Counted from the stretch's first letter, positions 8,982 to 18,643 are shown. The stretch is 64,000 nt of DNA from Bacteroides sedimenti (GCF_040365225.1 NZ_AP028055.1:806001-870000); one strand, 5' to 3'. Notes: a model not told the origin generated them from the letters alone. Made by a program: numbers and translations.

Positions 8982-9815
8982 ATGTCTATTCTTATATTTA
9001 CACTGATTCTTCTTCTGGGGGCATACTTCGCCGGGTTAATAGGCTCCATGACCGGACTGGGTGGGGGAGTAGTTATCATCCCGTTGCTTACCCTTGGATT
9101 TCATATTGATATACATTATGCCATTGGTGCTGCACTCGTAGCCTCAATAGCAACCTCGTCAGGATCGGCAAGTGCCTATGTCAGGGAAGGGATAACCAAT
9201 ATGCGATTGGGTATGTTTCTAGAGATAGCCACCACCCTTGGTGCAGTGCTCGGTGCGGCTATTGCCGTCTACATGCCTACCAATGCCATTGCTATTATCT
9301 TTGGCATAGTACTTATCTTCTCCGCCGCCATGACTTTACGCAAGAAGCATGATCAAACCGTAGTAGTAGGAAGCGCGGCTTCCAAGAGACTGAAGCTCAA
9401 TGGTTCGTATCCTACTGTAGAAGGACAAAAGTCTTATCAGCTCACCAATGTATCCGGCGGCTTTTCTTTAATGACACTGGCCGGTGTGCTTTCCGGTTTA
9501 CTCGGTATCGGTTCGGGAGCACTGAAGGTGTTGGCAATGGATGTTATTATGCGGGTTCCTTTCAAGGTAAGTACAACAACCAGTAACTTTATGATTGGAG
9601 TCACTGCGGCAGCCAGTGCGGTGGTATATCTGCAAAGAGGATATATCGACCCGGGTATCGCCTTCCCGGTAATAGTCGGAGTGTTGGGCGGAGCCACCAC
9701 AGGAGCTCGGTTGCTGCAACGAATGAATGTAAAAGTACTGCGCATCATATTCAGCGTGGCAATTTCCATTGTTGCCATTAACATGATGTATAATGGTTTC
9801 CACCATAAATTCTAG
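8982..9815 (+). CDS. TauE/SafE family sulfite/organosulfonate exporter-like permease
   Basis: The 277-residue membrane protein has about eight helices and the two family repeats. Its Gly-rich motifs are GLIGSMTGLGGGVVIIPLL near the start and GVLSGLLGIGSGALKV in the middle. Homologues move sulfite, taurine breakdown products or other small anions. The start was set at the ATG at 8982 because it opens directly into a membrane helix and a -7 box sits just before it. DUF1634 follows 7 bp after the stop, a standing pair in many bacteria, so the two probably act together. Confidence 0.88.
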   Translation: MSILIFTLILLLGAYFAGLIGSMTGLGGGVVIIPLLTLGFHIDIHYAIGAALVASIATSSGSASAYVREGITNMRLGMFLEIATTLGAVLGAAIAVYMPTNAIAIIFGIVLIFSAAMTLRKKHDQTVVVGSAASKRLKLNGSYPTVEGQKSYQLTNVSGGFSLMTLAGVLSGLLGIGSGALKVLAMDVIMRVPFKVSTTTSNFMIGVTAAASAVVYLQRGYIDPGIAFPVIVGVLGGATTGARLLQRMNVKVLRIIFSVAISIVAINMMYNGFHHKF

Positions 9816-9822
9816 TGTAAAG

Positions 9823-10221
9823 ATGAAGAAGTTTTCAACAATGTATTTCCGCGATCGCGATATTCAGAAAATTATCGGAAAGCTGCTGCGGTTGGGAGTT
9901 GTTTCTGCAAGTATAATTTCACTGATAGGAGGCATCATCTACCTTTCGGTTCACGGCATGGATAGCATCCCCGATTATCATAAGTTTCACGGACAGCCCG
10001 AGACACTTACCCAAATTGCAGGAATCATCGAAAAGACCTTCAGTCTCAATGCTCGTGGCATTATGCAGCTGGGAGTTGTGGTGCTCATTATGACACCCAT
10101 ACTGCGTGTGTTCTGTTCGCTGTTCTCTTTTGCAATAGAGAAAGACCGTATGTATGTTGTAATTACCTTTGCGGTGTTAAGCATCATTCTCTTCAGTATG
10201 TTTACCGGTATGAAAATCTAA
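9823..10221 (+). CDS. DUF1634 membrane protein, partner of the TauE-like permease
   Basis: About 132 residues from the ATG at 9823 (an in-frame ATG at 9793 would overlap the permease). It has three membrane helices and the pattern FRDRDIQKIIGKLLRLGVV near the start plus GIMQLGVVVLIMTPILRVF later, which matches DUF1634. The family is nearly always next to TauE/SafE permeases and is inferred to be an accessory subunit. It has no known enzymatic motif. Confidence 0.85.
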   Translation: MKKFSTMYFRDRDIQKIIGKLLRLGVVSASIISLIGGIIYLSVHGMDSIPDYHKFHGQPETLTQIAGIIEKTFSLNARGIMQLGVVVLIMTPILRVFCSLFSFAIEKDRMYVVITFAVLSIILFSMFTGMKI

Positions 10222-10312
10222 TTTACACATATTTGTAACTTAATCCATAAATTGATGTAACATTACAAGGCTTACTTTGCATACTGATAGATAGAAATTA
10301 ATACAGAATGCA

Positions 10313-11491
10313 ATGATAGGTCTTTTTAATGATTGTTTCCCTCCTATAATGGACGGGGTTTCCCTGACTACACAGAACTATGCTCATTGGCTGAACAGGA
10401 AAACCGGGAATGTATGTGTGGTGACTCCCAAATCGCCCCATGTGAGAGATAATGAGGAGTATCCCGTTTACCGTTATTCCTCTCTTCCTATTCCAATGCG
10501 AAAACCATACCGGTTCGGAGTACCCCAGGTAGACCTGGCTTTTCAATACAAGCTAAATCAAATATCCTTCGAGCTGGTGCACGCTCATTGCCCATTCTCT
10601 TCGGGTGCGTTGGCTATGAGAATTGCTAAATCTCAGAATATTCCTCTGGTTGCCACTTTTCATTCAAAATACAAGGCCGATTTTGAACGTGCCATTCCCA
10701 ATAAAAAAATAGTAGATTATCTGATAAAGGATGTAATTCGTTTTTATGAAGGAGCCGATGAGGTGTGGATTCCTCAGGCTTCGGTAGAAGAAACGCTTCG
10801 TGAGTACGGCTACAAGGGAAAAGTAGAGGTGGTGGACAACGGAAACGATTTTTCGGATTATGGTTCAGTCTACTCAATGCGAGCTACTGCTCGTGAAGAA
10901 CTTGGAGTGAACGATGGCGAGTTTGTTTTCCTGTTCGTAGGTCAGCATATCTTCGAAAAGAATCTGGCCTTTTTGCTGGAGTCTTTGGCAATAATTAGAT
11001 ATATTCCGTATAAGATGTATTTTATAGGTTCAGGATATGCCGAAGGCAGACTAAAGCAGATGACCGAAGAATTGAACCTTTCCTCGAAAGTTTTTTTTGT
11101 GGGAACGGTTTCCAACAGAGAGCAGCTTAGCAGATATTATGCAGCGGCAGACCTCTTTCTGTTTCCTTCATTGTATGATAATGCTCCTTTAGTTGTACGC
11201 GAGGCTGCAGCATTGCACACCCCTTCCGTTTTGATATCCGGCTCAACATCGGCGGCAATAGTTACCGATTCGGTGAATGGCTTCCTGGCATCTCATTCCA
11301 CGGCCGATTATGCCCGGAAGATTCGTGAACTCACCGTTTCACCGCTTCTGATGAGAATGGCCGGCGATAAAGCCTCTCACAGCATTGCCCGTTCATGGGA
11401 AAACGTGGTGGATGAAGTGTGCGACAGATACCAGTGTTTGATGAGGAGAACATCCTGTAACCACCCCGACGTTCTATGGCAAGCAATCTGA
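10313..11491 (+). CDS. GT4-type glycosyltransferase
   Basis: The 392-residue protein has the GT-B fold. The N-terminal acceptor domain has GLFNDCFPPIMDGVS and the VHAHCPFSSGALAMRIA helix. The C-terminal donor domain has FLFVGQHIFEKN, then the nucleotide-sugar site near residues 290-310 (FLFPSLYDNAPLVVREAAA), close to the usual E-x7-E motif. Relatives add sugars to diacylglycerol or lipids from UDP-glucose-like donors. The next gene overlaps it by 16 bp and is a flippase-like membrane protein. The pair may make and move a glycolipid; the sugar and lipid are not identifiable here. Confidence 0.88.
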   Translation: MIGLFNDCFPPIMDGVSLTTQNYAHWLNRKTGNVCVVTPKSPHVRDNEEYPVYRYSSLPIPMRKPYRFGVPQVDLAFQYKLNQISFELVHAHCPFSSGALAMRIAKSQNIPLVATFHSKYKADFERAIPNKKIVDYLIKDVIRFYEGADEVWIPQASVEETLREYGYKGKVEVVDNGNDFSDYGSVYSMRATAREELGVNDGEFVFLFVGQHIFEKNLAFLLESLAIIRYIPYKMYFIGSGYAEGRLKQMTEELNLSSKVFFVGTVSNREQLSRYYAAADLFLFPSLYDNAPLVVREAAALHTPSVLISGSTSAAIVTDSVNGFLASHSTADYARKIRELTVSPLLMRMAGDKASHSIARSWENVVDEVCDRYQCLMRRTSCNHPDVLWQAI

Positions 11492-12492
11492 AAGTATTTA
11501 AAACAGGATATGTCCTGTTCCCCGTAATTGTTGGATTGGCAGTTGTAGGCTGGTTGTTTTACAAAGAAATAAACCTAGAGCTATTATCCTCTCTCACCTT
11601 CAGCGGTCGAATGATTTTTTTTATTGCTCTGGCTTTTCTTCTGATGTTAGGGCGCGATTGGGGATTAATGTGGCGTTACCGGGTGATGGCCGAAAAAAAA
11701 CTGTCGTGGATTCAGGCATTCAATGTGAATATCCTTTGCGAATTTACGTCGGCGGTTACCCCCATGGCGGTAGGAGGTAGCAGTCTGGTTGCCCTGTTCC
11801 TCAATAAAGAAGGGCTTAATGCCGGCAGGAGTGCTGCTATCACAATTTCCTGCCTCTTTCTCGACGAGTTGTTCTTTGTGTTGGCCTGTGCCTTGTTTTT
11901 CTCAATCATTCCACTTCAGGATTTATTCGGAAGTTCAACCGCGCTATCAACCAGTGTTCAGGTATTGTTTTTTCTGGTCAATGGAGTTATTGCCTTCTGG
12001 ACATTCCTTCTTTTCATTGCCCTGTTTAAGCGTCCCGATTGGGTAAAAAAGTTCCTGTTCACTCTTTTCAGTCTCAAAATGCTGCGTGCTAAGAGGAAGT
12101 CCGTCACCCGTTTTACCAATAGTTTGGAAAGTTGCTCGAACGAACTTAGCCGCAAGCCCTTTTCTTTCTGGGGCAAATCCTTTCTAGCCACGGCGTTTTC
12201 CTGGTGTTGCCGATACCTGGTTGTAAATGCTTTACTCATGGCCTTTACCCCGATGGAGAATCACCTCATAGCCTTTGCGCGCCAGCTGATTCTCTGGATT
12301 CTGATGGCGGTAAGCCCCACGCCCGGTGGCAGCGGATTGGGCGAATTTATGTTCAAGGAATACTATTCGGAGTTTTTTGCTGTATCAGGTGTTGCAGTAA
12401 TTGTGGCATTACTATGGCGCATCATTACCTATTATCTGTATCTCATAGCCGGTGTATGTATTATTCCGCAGTGGGTGCGTAAGCTAGGTTAA
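11476..12492 (+). CDS. Flippase-like membrane protein (UPF0104 / LPG synthase TM family)
   Basis: The 338-residue protein has about eight membrane helices. Family signatures are NVNILCEFTSAVTPMAVGG (about 75-93) and LMAVSPTPGGSGLGEFMFKE (about 275-294). The fold resembles the membrane half of MprF without the soluble lysyl-transferase domain. The start overlaps the upstream glycosyltransferase gene by 16 bp, so translation is likely coupled. Inference: it handles the lipid product made by that transferase. Confidence 0.85.
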   Translation: MASNLKVFKTGYVLFPVIVGLAVVGWLFYKEINLELLSSLTFSGRMIFFIALAFLLMLGRDWGLMWRYRVMAEKKLSWIQAFNVNILCEFTSAVTPMAVGGSSLVALFLNKEGLNAGRSAAITISCLFLDELFFVLACALFFSIIPLQDLFGSSTALSTSVQVLFFLVNGVIAFWTFLLFIALFKRPDWVKKFLFTLFSLKMLRAKRKSVTRFTNSLESCSNELSRKPFSFWGKSFLATAFSWCCRYLVVNALLMAFTPMENHLIAFARQLILWILMAVSPTPGGSGLGEFMFKEYYSEFFAVSGVAVIVALLWRIITYYLYLIAGVCIIPQWVRKLG

Positions 12493-12589
12493 AAAAACAT
12501 TCTTTGTTTTTTCATCTGGTTGTAAAAGATTTGAAATATGTTCCGACTACCTTTACGCTCAGAAAATAAATTCTTAATTATATATCAGG

Positions 12590-12748
12590 ATGAAACAAAA
12601 TTCTTTTGCTCAGCGTAATAGTTTTATGGCCATTGGAGTCCTGATGGCTGTTATTGGAATATCTTTCTTGTTCTACATGGGTAACTCCCTTTATCAAACC
12701 AGTCAGCGCATGCATCACGATTATTATTCTGTTTGCGTGTCGAAATAG
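12590..12748 (+). CDS. Small single-span membrane protein, 52 aa
   Basis: An ATG at 12590 opens a 52-codon frame ending with TAG at 12746-12748. Residues 1-12 are polar and basic (MKQNSFAQRNSF), residues about 13-31 form one hydrophobic helix (MAIGVLMAVIGISFLFYMG), and a His/Tyr-rich tail follows. A purine-rich AGGA directly precedes the start. The next strong hairpin (12782) would end the transcript. I do not recognise a family. It sits 97 bp after the flippase gene and may belong to that transcript. Confidence 0.55.
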   Translation: MKQNSFAQRNSFMAIGVLMAVIGISFLFYMGNSLYQTSQRMHHDYYSVCVSK

Positions 12749-12781
12749 TTTTTTTCTAACCTACTATATATTTGTCTTGCT

Positions 12782-12820
12782 GGGGGTGAACAGTAACATG
12801 GTTTCACCCTCATCTTTTTT
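12782..12820 (+). terminator. Intrinsic terminator after the glycosyltransferase/flippase/small-protein transcript
   Basis: GGGTGAA (12784-12790) pairs with TTCACCC (12803-12809), extended by two more pairs, and is followed by ATCTTTTTT. Confidence 0.65.
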
Positions 12821-12998
12821 CTCAATTCTTAAAATGCCAATCCAGCCTGTAATATTGCCTCAATTATTAATAAATCTTTAATTCCTTTCTTGAATCTTAT
12901 ATTCCTCTATTTTTTCCCATTTAAGTTCTGGGTTTAGTTGTTTAAGTTTTTAAGTGCTGCTTCAAAATGATTGTGAAATCACTTATCAACCTACCACC

Positions 12999-15170
12999 AT
13001 GAAGATTTTTATTATATCGAACAGACTTCCCGTAAAAGCTGTAAAGACAGAATCGGATAACTTTGAGTTCATTCGTAGCGAAGGAGGAGTTGCCACCGGA
13101 TTGAGCTCTTTAGAGATGCCTATGGAAAAACATTGGATAGGCTGGCCCGGTGTTTATGCTGAAAATGATGCCGAAAAAGAGACTATTATCGCTCATCTTC
13201 GTCCGCATAATTATCATCCCGTATTTTTATCTCCCAATCAAATTCAGAACTTTTACGAAGGCTATAGCAACAGTACGCTTTGGCCGCTTTGCCACTACTT
13301 CTTTACTTACATAGAGTACGAAAATAAATACTGGGAATCTTATAAAGAGGTCAACAAGCTGTTTTGCGAGGTGGCTATTCCGCTCATTGAACCGGGAGAT
13401 ATTGTCTGGGTGCAGGATTATCACCTCATGCTCCTGCCACAGATGCTCCGCCATACGGTTGAGGGTATCAGCATCGGCTACTTTCATCACATCCCCTTTC
13501 CTTCGTACGAACTGTTTCGGGTGTTGCCCGAACGTGCCGAACTGCTTAACGGTTTACTGGGAGCCGATTTAATAGGATTTCATACCCACGATTATATGCG
13601 GCATTTTGTGAGTGCAGCCGAACGGGTGCTCGATTTACGCTTCAAGCTGGACCAGGTGTTGTTGGATAATCGCATGGTGTATGTCGATGCCTTCCCCATG
13701 GGAATTAACTACTCTCTTTACCACGATGCCATTCTGAAGCGTGAAGTGCAGCAAAAGGCCGTCGAACTGAAAAAGAGCTATGGCACCCATAAGTTGATTC
13801 TTTCTGTCGATAGGCTCGATTACAGCAAAGGAATCCTTCATCGTCTCCGTGGGTTCGACCTTTTTCTCGAGAAACACCCCGAATACAAAGAGAAAGTTTC
13901 ACTGGCCATGATAATTGTTCCATCAAGAGGAAAGGTGGACCGGTATGCCGGACTAAAGACAAAGATTGACGAAACGATAGGAGCCATAAACGGGAAGTAT
14001 TCTACCATAAACTGGCGACCGGTATACTACTTTTACCACAGCTTCAACTTCGAAGAGCTGGTAGCCATGTATCATATTGCCGATATTGCCCTGGTTACCC
14101 CGCTCAGAGACGGCATGAACCTGGTGGCGAAAGAGTATCTCGCCGCAAAGCGAGATGCCCCCGGTGTGCTGATACTAAGCGAAATGGCCGGAGCCTCTAT
14201 CGAGCTAAGAGAATCGATTATCGTCAATCCCAATGATGTGGGCGAAATTGAGCAGGCAATACTCCGGGCAATGGAAATGCCGGAAGATGAGCAGATGCAT
14301 AAGTTGCGACTAATGCAGAAGGATATATCAACGCAGACGGTAGACAAGTGGGCGGCGGGCTTTATCCAAGAGATGAACAAAATACGTTCGCTCAACGAAG
14401 TCTTAAAAAGAAAACGGATTGAGGGATGCACTTTTAAGCATATCCAGAAAAAATACCAGGATACCCGAAAGAGGTTGCTCATTCTCGATTATGACGGTAC
14501 GCTGTGTGCCTTTAATAGCAACCCCGAAGATGCGGTTCCTTCTGCTCAGCTCATGGAAGTGTTAGATAAACTCAGTACGGATCAGAATAACAAGATTGTG
14601 ATAAGCAGTGGTCGAGATCATCAAACGTTGGATAAGTGGTTTAGCTCGCTTCCAATAGATATGGCTGCAGAGCATGGAGCCTTTTACAAGGAAAACGGAC
14701 GGTGGCATAACAACTTGCAGACCGATCAGTGGGACGATGAAATACTCTCCATTTTAAACTCCTTCATCGATAAAACCCCTCACTCCAGGCTCGAAGTAAA
14801 AGATACGGCATTGGTGTGGCATTTTCGCAATGTGGATGCCTGGCTGGCATCATTGCGCGAGCAGCAATTGGTCAACGCCCTGATATCTCCCTGTGCTCGA
14901 CAAAACCTGCAGATTATGCGCGGCGATAAAATCGTTGAGATAAAATCGCCTCTTTACACAAAAGGTTCCGAAGCACGTAGAATACTGCAGAACAACTGTT
15001 TCGATTTCATACTTGCCATGGGCGATGACGTAACCGACGAAGACACTTTCAAGGAATTGCCCGCCGAAGCATTCACAATTAAAGTAGGAAACATCTCCGA
15101 AGTAGCCCGTTTCAGCCTTCTTTCGCAAACAGAGGTGCTTCCTTTCCTTAATAAGCTGACCGGCAATTAA
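12999..15170 (+). CDS. otsAB: Fused trehalose-6-phosphate synthase/phosphatase
   Basis: About 723 residues from the ATG at 12999; the frame continues to 12954 but the added residues do not match the family. The N-terminal GT20 domain (about 1-460) shows FIISNRLPV, VWVQDYHLMLLPQMLR, VDRLDYSKGI and PLRDGMNLVAKEY, all substrate-contacting motifs of OtsA. The C-terminal HAD phosphatase (about 485-720) has the nucleophile motif ILDYDGTL, VISSGRD and AMGDDVTDEDTF, as in OtsB. One polypeptide thus makes trehalose from UDP-glucose and glucose-6-phosphate. It is convergent with the GH15 gene, with stops 1 bp apart. Confidence 0.93.
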   Translation: MKIFIISNRLPVKAVKTESDNFEFIRSEGGVATGLSSLEMPMEKHWIGWPGVYAENDAEKETIIAHLRPHNYHPVFLSPNQIQNFYEGYSNSTLWPLCHYFFTYIEYENKYWESYKEVNKLFCEVAIPLIEPGDIVWVQDYHLMLLPQMLRHTVEGISIGYFHHIPFPSYELFRVLPERAELLNGLLGADLIGFHTHDYMRHFVSAAERVLDLRFKLDQVLLDNRMVYVDAFPMGINYSLYHDAILKREVQQKAVELKKSYGTHKLILSVDRLDYSKGILHRLRGFDLFLEKHPEYKEKVSLAMIIVPSRGKVDRYAGLKTKIDETIGAINGKYSTINWRPVYYFYHSFNFEELVAMYHIADIALVTPLRDGMNLVAKEYLAAKRDAPGVLILSEMAGASIELRESIIVNPNDVGEIEQAILRAMEMPEDEQMHKLRLMQKDISTQTVDKWAAGFIQEMNKIRSLNEVLKRKRIEGCTFKHIQKKYQDTRKRLLILDYDGTLCAFNSNPEDAVPSAQLMEVLDKLSTDQNNKIVISSGRDHQTLDKWFSSLPIDMAAEHGAFYKENGRWHNNLQTDQWDDEILSILNSFIDKTPHSRLEVKDTALVWHFRNVDAWLASLREQQLVNALISPCARQNLQIMRGDKIVEIKSPLYTKGSEARRILQNNCFDFILAMGDDVTDEDTFKELPAEAFTIKVGNISEVARFSLLSQTEVLPFLNKLTGN

Positions 15171-15171
15171 C

Positions 15172-16968
15172 CTATGGCTTAATGAATTCCGAACGTTCAA
15201 TCTCGTCGCCAAACAGCAGGGCGGTATTTATTACTGCCAGATGCGAATAAGCCTGAGGGAAGTTGCCCAATTGGTCTTTCGTCTCAAAATCCAGGTCTTC
15301 GCTAAATAGCCCTAAATGGTTTGCATACCCAAGCAGCTCGTTGAACATGTTCAGTGCTTCTTGTTCCCTGCCGATTACGTACAGTGAGCGTATCATCCAG
15401 AACGTGCAGATGGTGAAGGCAGATGATGGCTTTCCAAAATCATCCTTATTAATGTATCTGTACATCAATCCCTTATACTTCAGCGTGCGATATACCGCCT
15501 CTACGGTTTTCTTGTATTTTTCATCATTGGCATCAATAAAATCGTATGTTTCCATCAGTAAAAGTGATGAGTCCAAATCGTTGTTGCAATATGTCTGCGA
15601 AAAACTCTGAATCTCTTCTTTCCATCCATTGGTAAGAATGTCCTCTTTTATCACGTCGGCCTCTTTCTGCCATCTTTGGGCATATAGCTCGTTTTGGTAC
15701 AGCAGCGCAATCTTCGCAGCCCTGTCCAGTGCAACCCAGCACATCACCTTGGAAAATACAAAATGCTTTTCCTCTCCCCGTATTTCCCATATTCCCTTGT
15801 CGGGATTCCTCCAATCCTCGATTACCGTCCTTGCCAGATTCTTCACAATCCCGAAAAGACTCTCAACCTCATCCAGAGTGCCCGGAAAGTAGCGGTAATA
15901 TTGGTAAATTACATCCATCAGATACCCAAACGAATCGTTTTGCTTCTGGTGATACGCATCATTGCCTATCCTTACCGGCCGCGAGTCTTTATATCCCTTT
16001 AAATGAGGGAGTTCCTCTTCCGTTAGGATACGTTCGCCCCGTATGCCATACATAATTTGGAAAGTATCATGTTTGGATCTGATTATGTTGAGGATAAAAT
16101 TAATAAATCGCTGTGCAGTTCCCCTATGTCCCGTCTTTAACAGAGTCTCGATTGACATGGATGCATCCCTCAACCAGCAGAAACGATAATCCCAGTTGCG
16201 TACCTCGCCAACTGATTCCGGCAGACTGGTTGTCAGTGCCGCCAGTGCAGCGCCTGTGCGGTGGTACGACATTAATTTCAGTACAAGTATGCTTCGCTCA
16301 ACCTCTTCATTGAACTGAGTATATTTTTTCGACCTGTTGGTCCAGTTCAGCCAATAAACCTTGGTTCGCTGAAACTCCAGTTCAACCCTGTCCTGATCTA
16401 CAATTATCAGTTTCTGGTTATAAGAGAGCATGATAAATTCGTCCTGCTGAATTTCAAAATCCTTTTTATTCAGAATTTTATGAAAATCGAGGCTCGAGTA
16501 GAGATATATCGTGTCTTTGTAGTTCTGCTTCGAATAAGTTTTAATGTATTGCGGACCGCTTTTATGGTCCACCTCCTCCCGGGCATAGTTCAGGGCAGGG
16601 CAGTAGTCAACTGTGAGATGAGGCTTTCCGTATTTATATCTTATCAGTCGGTACAGCTCGGGTGGCAGGTAGTGCCCGCTTATCTCGCTTATTTTATACC
16701 GTGGCATAAAGTCAAAGATTTCAAATCCGCCTTCGTCCGATTCGAAACTGGTCAATAAAATGTTTGTGTGCTCTACGTACCTTTGAGTTATTTCATATTG
16801 GTCGCTCACAATAATACCCAGGTGTCCCCCTTTTTCCCGGTCCAGCAGCCTGGCAAACACAGAAGGTGAGTCAAAGTCGGGAAAACAAAACCAGTCTATG
16901 CTTCCCTGGTTCGAGATTAACGCCGCTGTACGGCAGTTGCCCACAGCCCCATAATTCAGATGTTCCAT
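15172..16968 (-). CDS. GH15-family glycoside hydrolase (glucoamylase/trehalase-like)
   Basis: The 598-residue protein has the GH15 layout: an N-terminal beta-sandwich opening NYGAVGNCRTAALISNQGS then IDWFCFPDFDSPSVFARLL, and an (alpha/alpha)6 barrel with NWDYRFCWLRDASMSIETL and the late SKVMCWVALDRAAKIA region. There is no signal peptide, so it should be cytoplasmic. GH15 covers glucoamylases, glucodextranases and some trehalases. Because it is convergent with otsAB with a 1-bp gap, a trehalose-linked role is a reasonable inference, but the sequence alone does not fix the substrate. Confidence 0.88.
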   Translation of the reverse strand: MEHLNYGAVGNCRTAALISNQGSIDWFCFPDFDSPSVFARLLDREKGGHLGIIVSDQYEITQRYVEHTNILLTSFESDEGGFEIFDFMPRYKISEISGHYLPPELYRLIRYKYGKPHLTVDYCPALNYAREEVDHKSGPQYIKTYSKQNYKDTIYLYSSLDFHKILNKKDFEIQQDEFIMLSYNQKLIIVDQDRVELEFQRTKVYWLNWTNRSKKYTQFNEEVERSILVLKLMSYHRTGAALAALTTSLPESVGEVRNWDYRFCWLRDASMSIETLLKTGHRGTAQRFINFILNIIRSKHDTFQIMYGIRGERILTEEELPHLKGYKDSRPVRIGNDAYHQKQNDSFGYLMDVIYQYYRYFPGTLDEVESLFGIVKNLARTVIEDWRNPDKGIWEIRGEEKHFVFSKVMCWVALDRAAKIALLYQNELYAQRWQKEADVIKEDILTNGWKEEIQSFSQTYCNNDLDSSLLLMETYDFIDANDEKYKKTVEAVYRTLKYKGLMYRYINKDDFGKPSSAFTICTFWMIRSLYVIGREQEALNMFNELLGYANHLGLFSEDLDFETKDQLGNFPQAYSHLAVINTALLFGDEIERSEFIKP

Positions 16969-17315
16969 ATCTTAATACGAATTTTCAAAAATTGAGATTT
17001 ATTTATAGAACAAACAATCCAGAGAAAAATCATGATTTAAATGTTAATATTTTCTTTTTATTAACTTCTGAATCTCTTTTTATAATTGAATTTATCAATG
17101 AAAATAAGCCTTTATTCTGCTAAATTTAGTAATATTGCGCTCCGATATGGGGACGCATCATTTTTAGGCAGTTTTATTGCAGCACAATGATGCGCAAAAG
17201 TGATAAAAGAAGCACTTTTATCACTAGAATACATTTACAGAAAAGGTATTAGGAATCAATCGTGAACTGACTGATGTTCATACCCGTTTTATGAAGATTT
17301 TATTTGAATAATTTT
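16969..17315 (+). promoter_or_regulatory. Structured leader upstream of the sulfatase-maturating enzyme
   Basis: This 347-bp gap is AT-rich for its first 150 bp. It then holds two perfect inverted repeats: CGCATCATT (17154-17162) with AATGATGCG (17186-17194), and GTGATAAAAG (17200-17209) with CTTTTATCAC (17215-17224, 5-base loop). Neither is followed by a T tract, so they look more like operator or mRNA-leader structures than terminators. No ORF worth calling is present. Confidence 0.5.
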
Positions 17316-18551
17316 ATGAGTGAAAGAAGCATAATGCCTTTTGCAAGGCCACTATATGTAATGGTTAAGTCCGTTGGCTCGGTTTGTAACCTTTCCTGCG
17401 ATTATTGTTACTATCTCGAAAAGTCAAAACTGTACAAAGAAACAAAAAATCATGTGCTGAGCGAAGAGCTCCTCGAGAAATTCACGGAAGAGTACATACT
17501 TTCGCAAACCATGCCTCAGGTGTTGTTTACCTGGCACGGCGGCGAACCGTTAATGCGTCCCATCAGCTTTTATAAAAAAGCGGTCGAACTGCAGAAAAAG
17601 TACGGTCAGGGACGCACGATAGACAACTGCATCCAGACAAATGGAACACTGCTCACCGACGAATGGTGTAAGTTTTTCAAAGAAAACAACTTCCTGGTAG
17701 GTGTCTCCATTGACGGCCCTCAGGAGTTTCACGACGAGTATCGCAAGAACAAGCAGGGGCACCCCTCCTTTGCTAAAGTAATGAAAGGCATCGAGCTGCT
17801 CAAAAAGCACGGTGTGGAATATAACGCAATGGCGGTAGTGAATGATTTCAATGCAGATTATCCCCTCGAGTTCTATCGTTTTTTCAAGGAGATAGATTGT
17901 CGTTACATCCAGTTTACCCCCATTGTAGAACGCATCTCTGACCGGGCCGACGGCCTCTCGCTCTCTTCGCCCGTTCAGAAAGAAAAAGCCGAGCTGGCAG
18001 AGTTTAGTATTTCGCCCGAACAGTGGGGAAATTTCCTTTGTACCATTTTCGATGAATGGGTGCGCGAAGATGTTGGCAAATTCTTTATTCAGATATTCGA
18101 TTCCACCCTGGCAAACTGGGTAGGAGAGCAGCCCGGAGTATGCAGCTTGGCAAAGAACTGCGGACATGCCGGCGTAATGGAATATAATGGCGATGTGTAT
18201 GCGTGTGACCACTTTGTGTTCCCCGAATACAAGCTGGGCAATCTCTATTCAAGTACATTGGTTGAGATGATGTACAGTGACAAGCAGACAAAGTTTGGCG
18301 AGGCAAAATCAAAAACCCTGCCCACACAGTGCAAAGAGTGCGAATTCCTATTTGCCTGCAATGGTGAGTGTCCTAAGAACCGTTTCGCCTTTACCGCCGA
18401 TGGAGAACCCGGGCTTAACTACCTGTGCAAAGGCTACTTTAAGTTCTTTAAGCATGTGGCACCCTATATGGACTTTATGAAAAAAGAGCTGATGAACCAG
18501 CGTCCGCCGTCAAATGTGATGGAGTGGATAAAAGAAACCGGAATCAGATAG
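17316..18551 (+). CDS. Anaerobic sulfatase-maturating enzyme (radical SAM/SPASM)
   Basis: About 411 residues from the ATG at 17316 (a TTG frame runs four codons longer). The radical-SAM cluster is Cys24-x3-Cys28-x2-Cys31 (SVCNLSCDYCYY). The C-terminal SPASM domain adds further Cys clusters (GVCSLAKNCGHAG, YACDHFVFPEYKLGNL, TQCKECEFLFACNGECPKNR) for two auxiliary 4Fe-4S centres. anSMEs convert the active-site Ser or Cys of sulfatases into formylglycine, which Bacteroides needs for glycan desulfation. No sulfatase gene is in the window, so it acts in trans. The leader holds two hairpins. Confidence 0.92.
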   Translation: MSERSIMPFARPLYVMVKSVGSVCNLSCDYCYYLEKSKLYKETKNHVLSEELLEKFTEEYILSQTMPQVLFTWHGGEPLMRPISFYKKAVELQKKYGQGRTIDNCIQTNGTLLTDEWCKFFKENNFLVGVSIDGPQEFHDEYRKNKQGHPSFAKVMKGIELLKKHGVEYNAMAVVNDFNADYPLEFYRFFKEIDCRYIQFTPIVERISDRADGLSLSSPVQKEKAELAEFSISPEQWGNFLCTIFDEWVREDVGKFFIQIFDSTLANWVGEQPGVCSLAKNCGHAGVMEYNGDVYACDHFVFPEYKLGNLYSSTLVEMMYSDKQTKFGEAKSKTLPTQCKECEFLFACNGECPKNRFAFTADGEPGLNYLCKGYFKFFKHVAPYMDFMKKELMNQRPPSNVMEWIKETGIR

Positions 18552-18600
18552 ATATGAAATAAATTCCGGATATATTGCCGGACTATAAAATACAAGTTAT

Positions 18601-18643
18601 AACCGCCTTTTGGAAACCATCCCATAAGGCGGTTTCTTTTTTT
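18601..18643 (+). terminator. Intrinsic terminator after anSME
   Basis: AACCGCCTT (18601-18609) pairs with AAGGCGGTT (18626-18634), followed by TCTTTTTTT. Confidence 0.9.
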
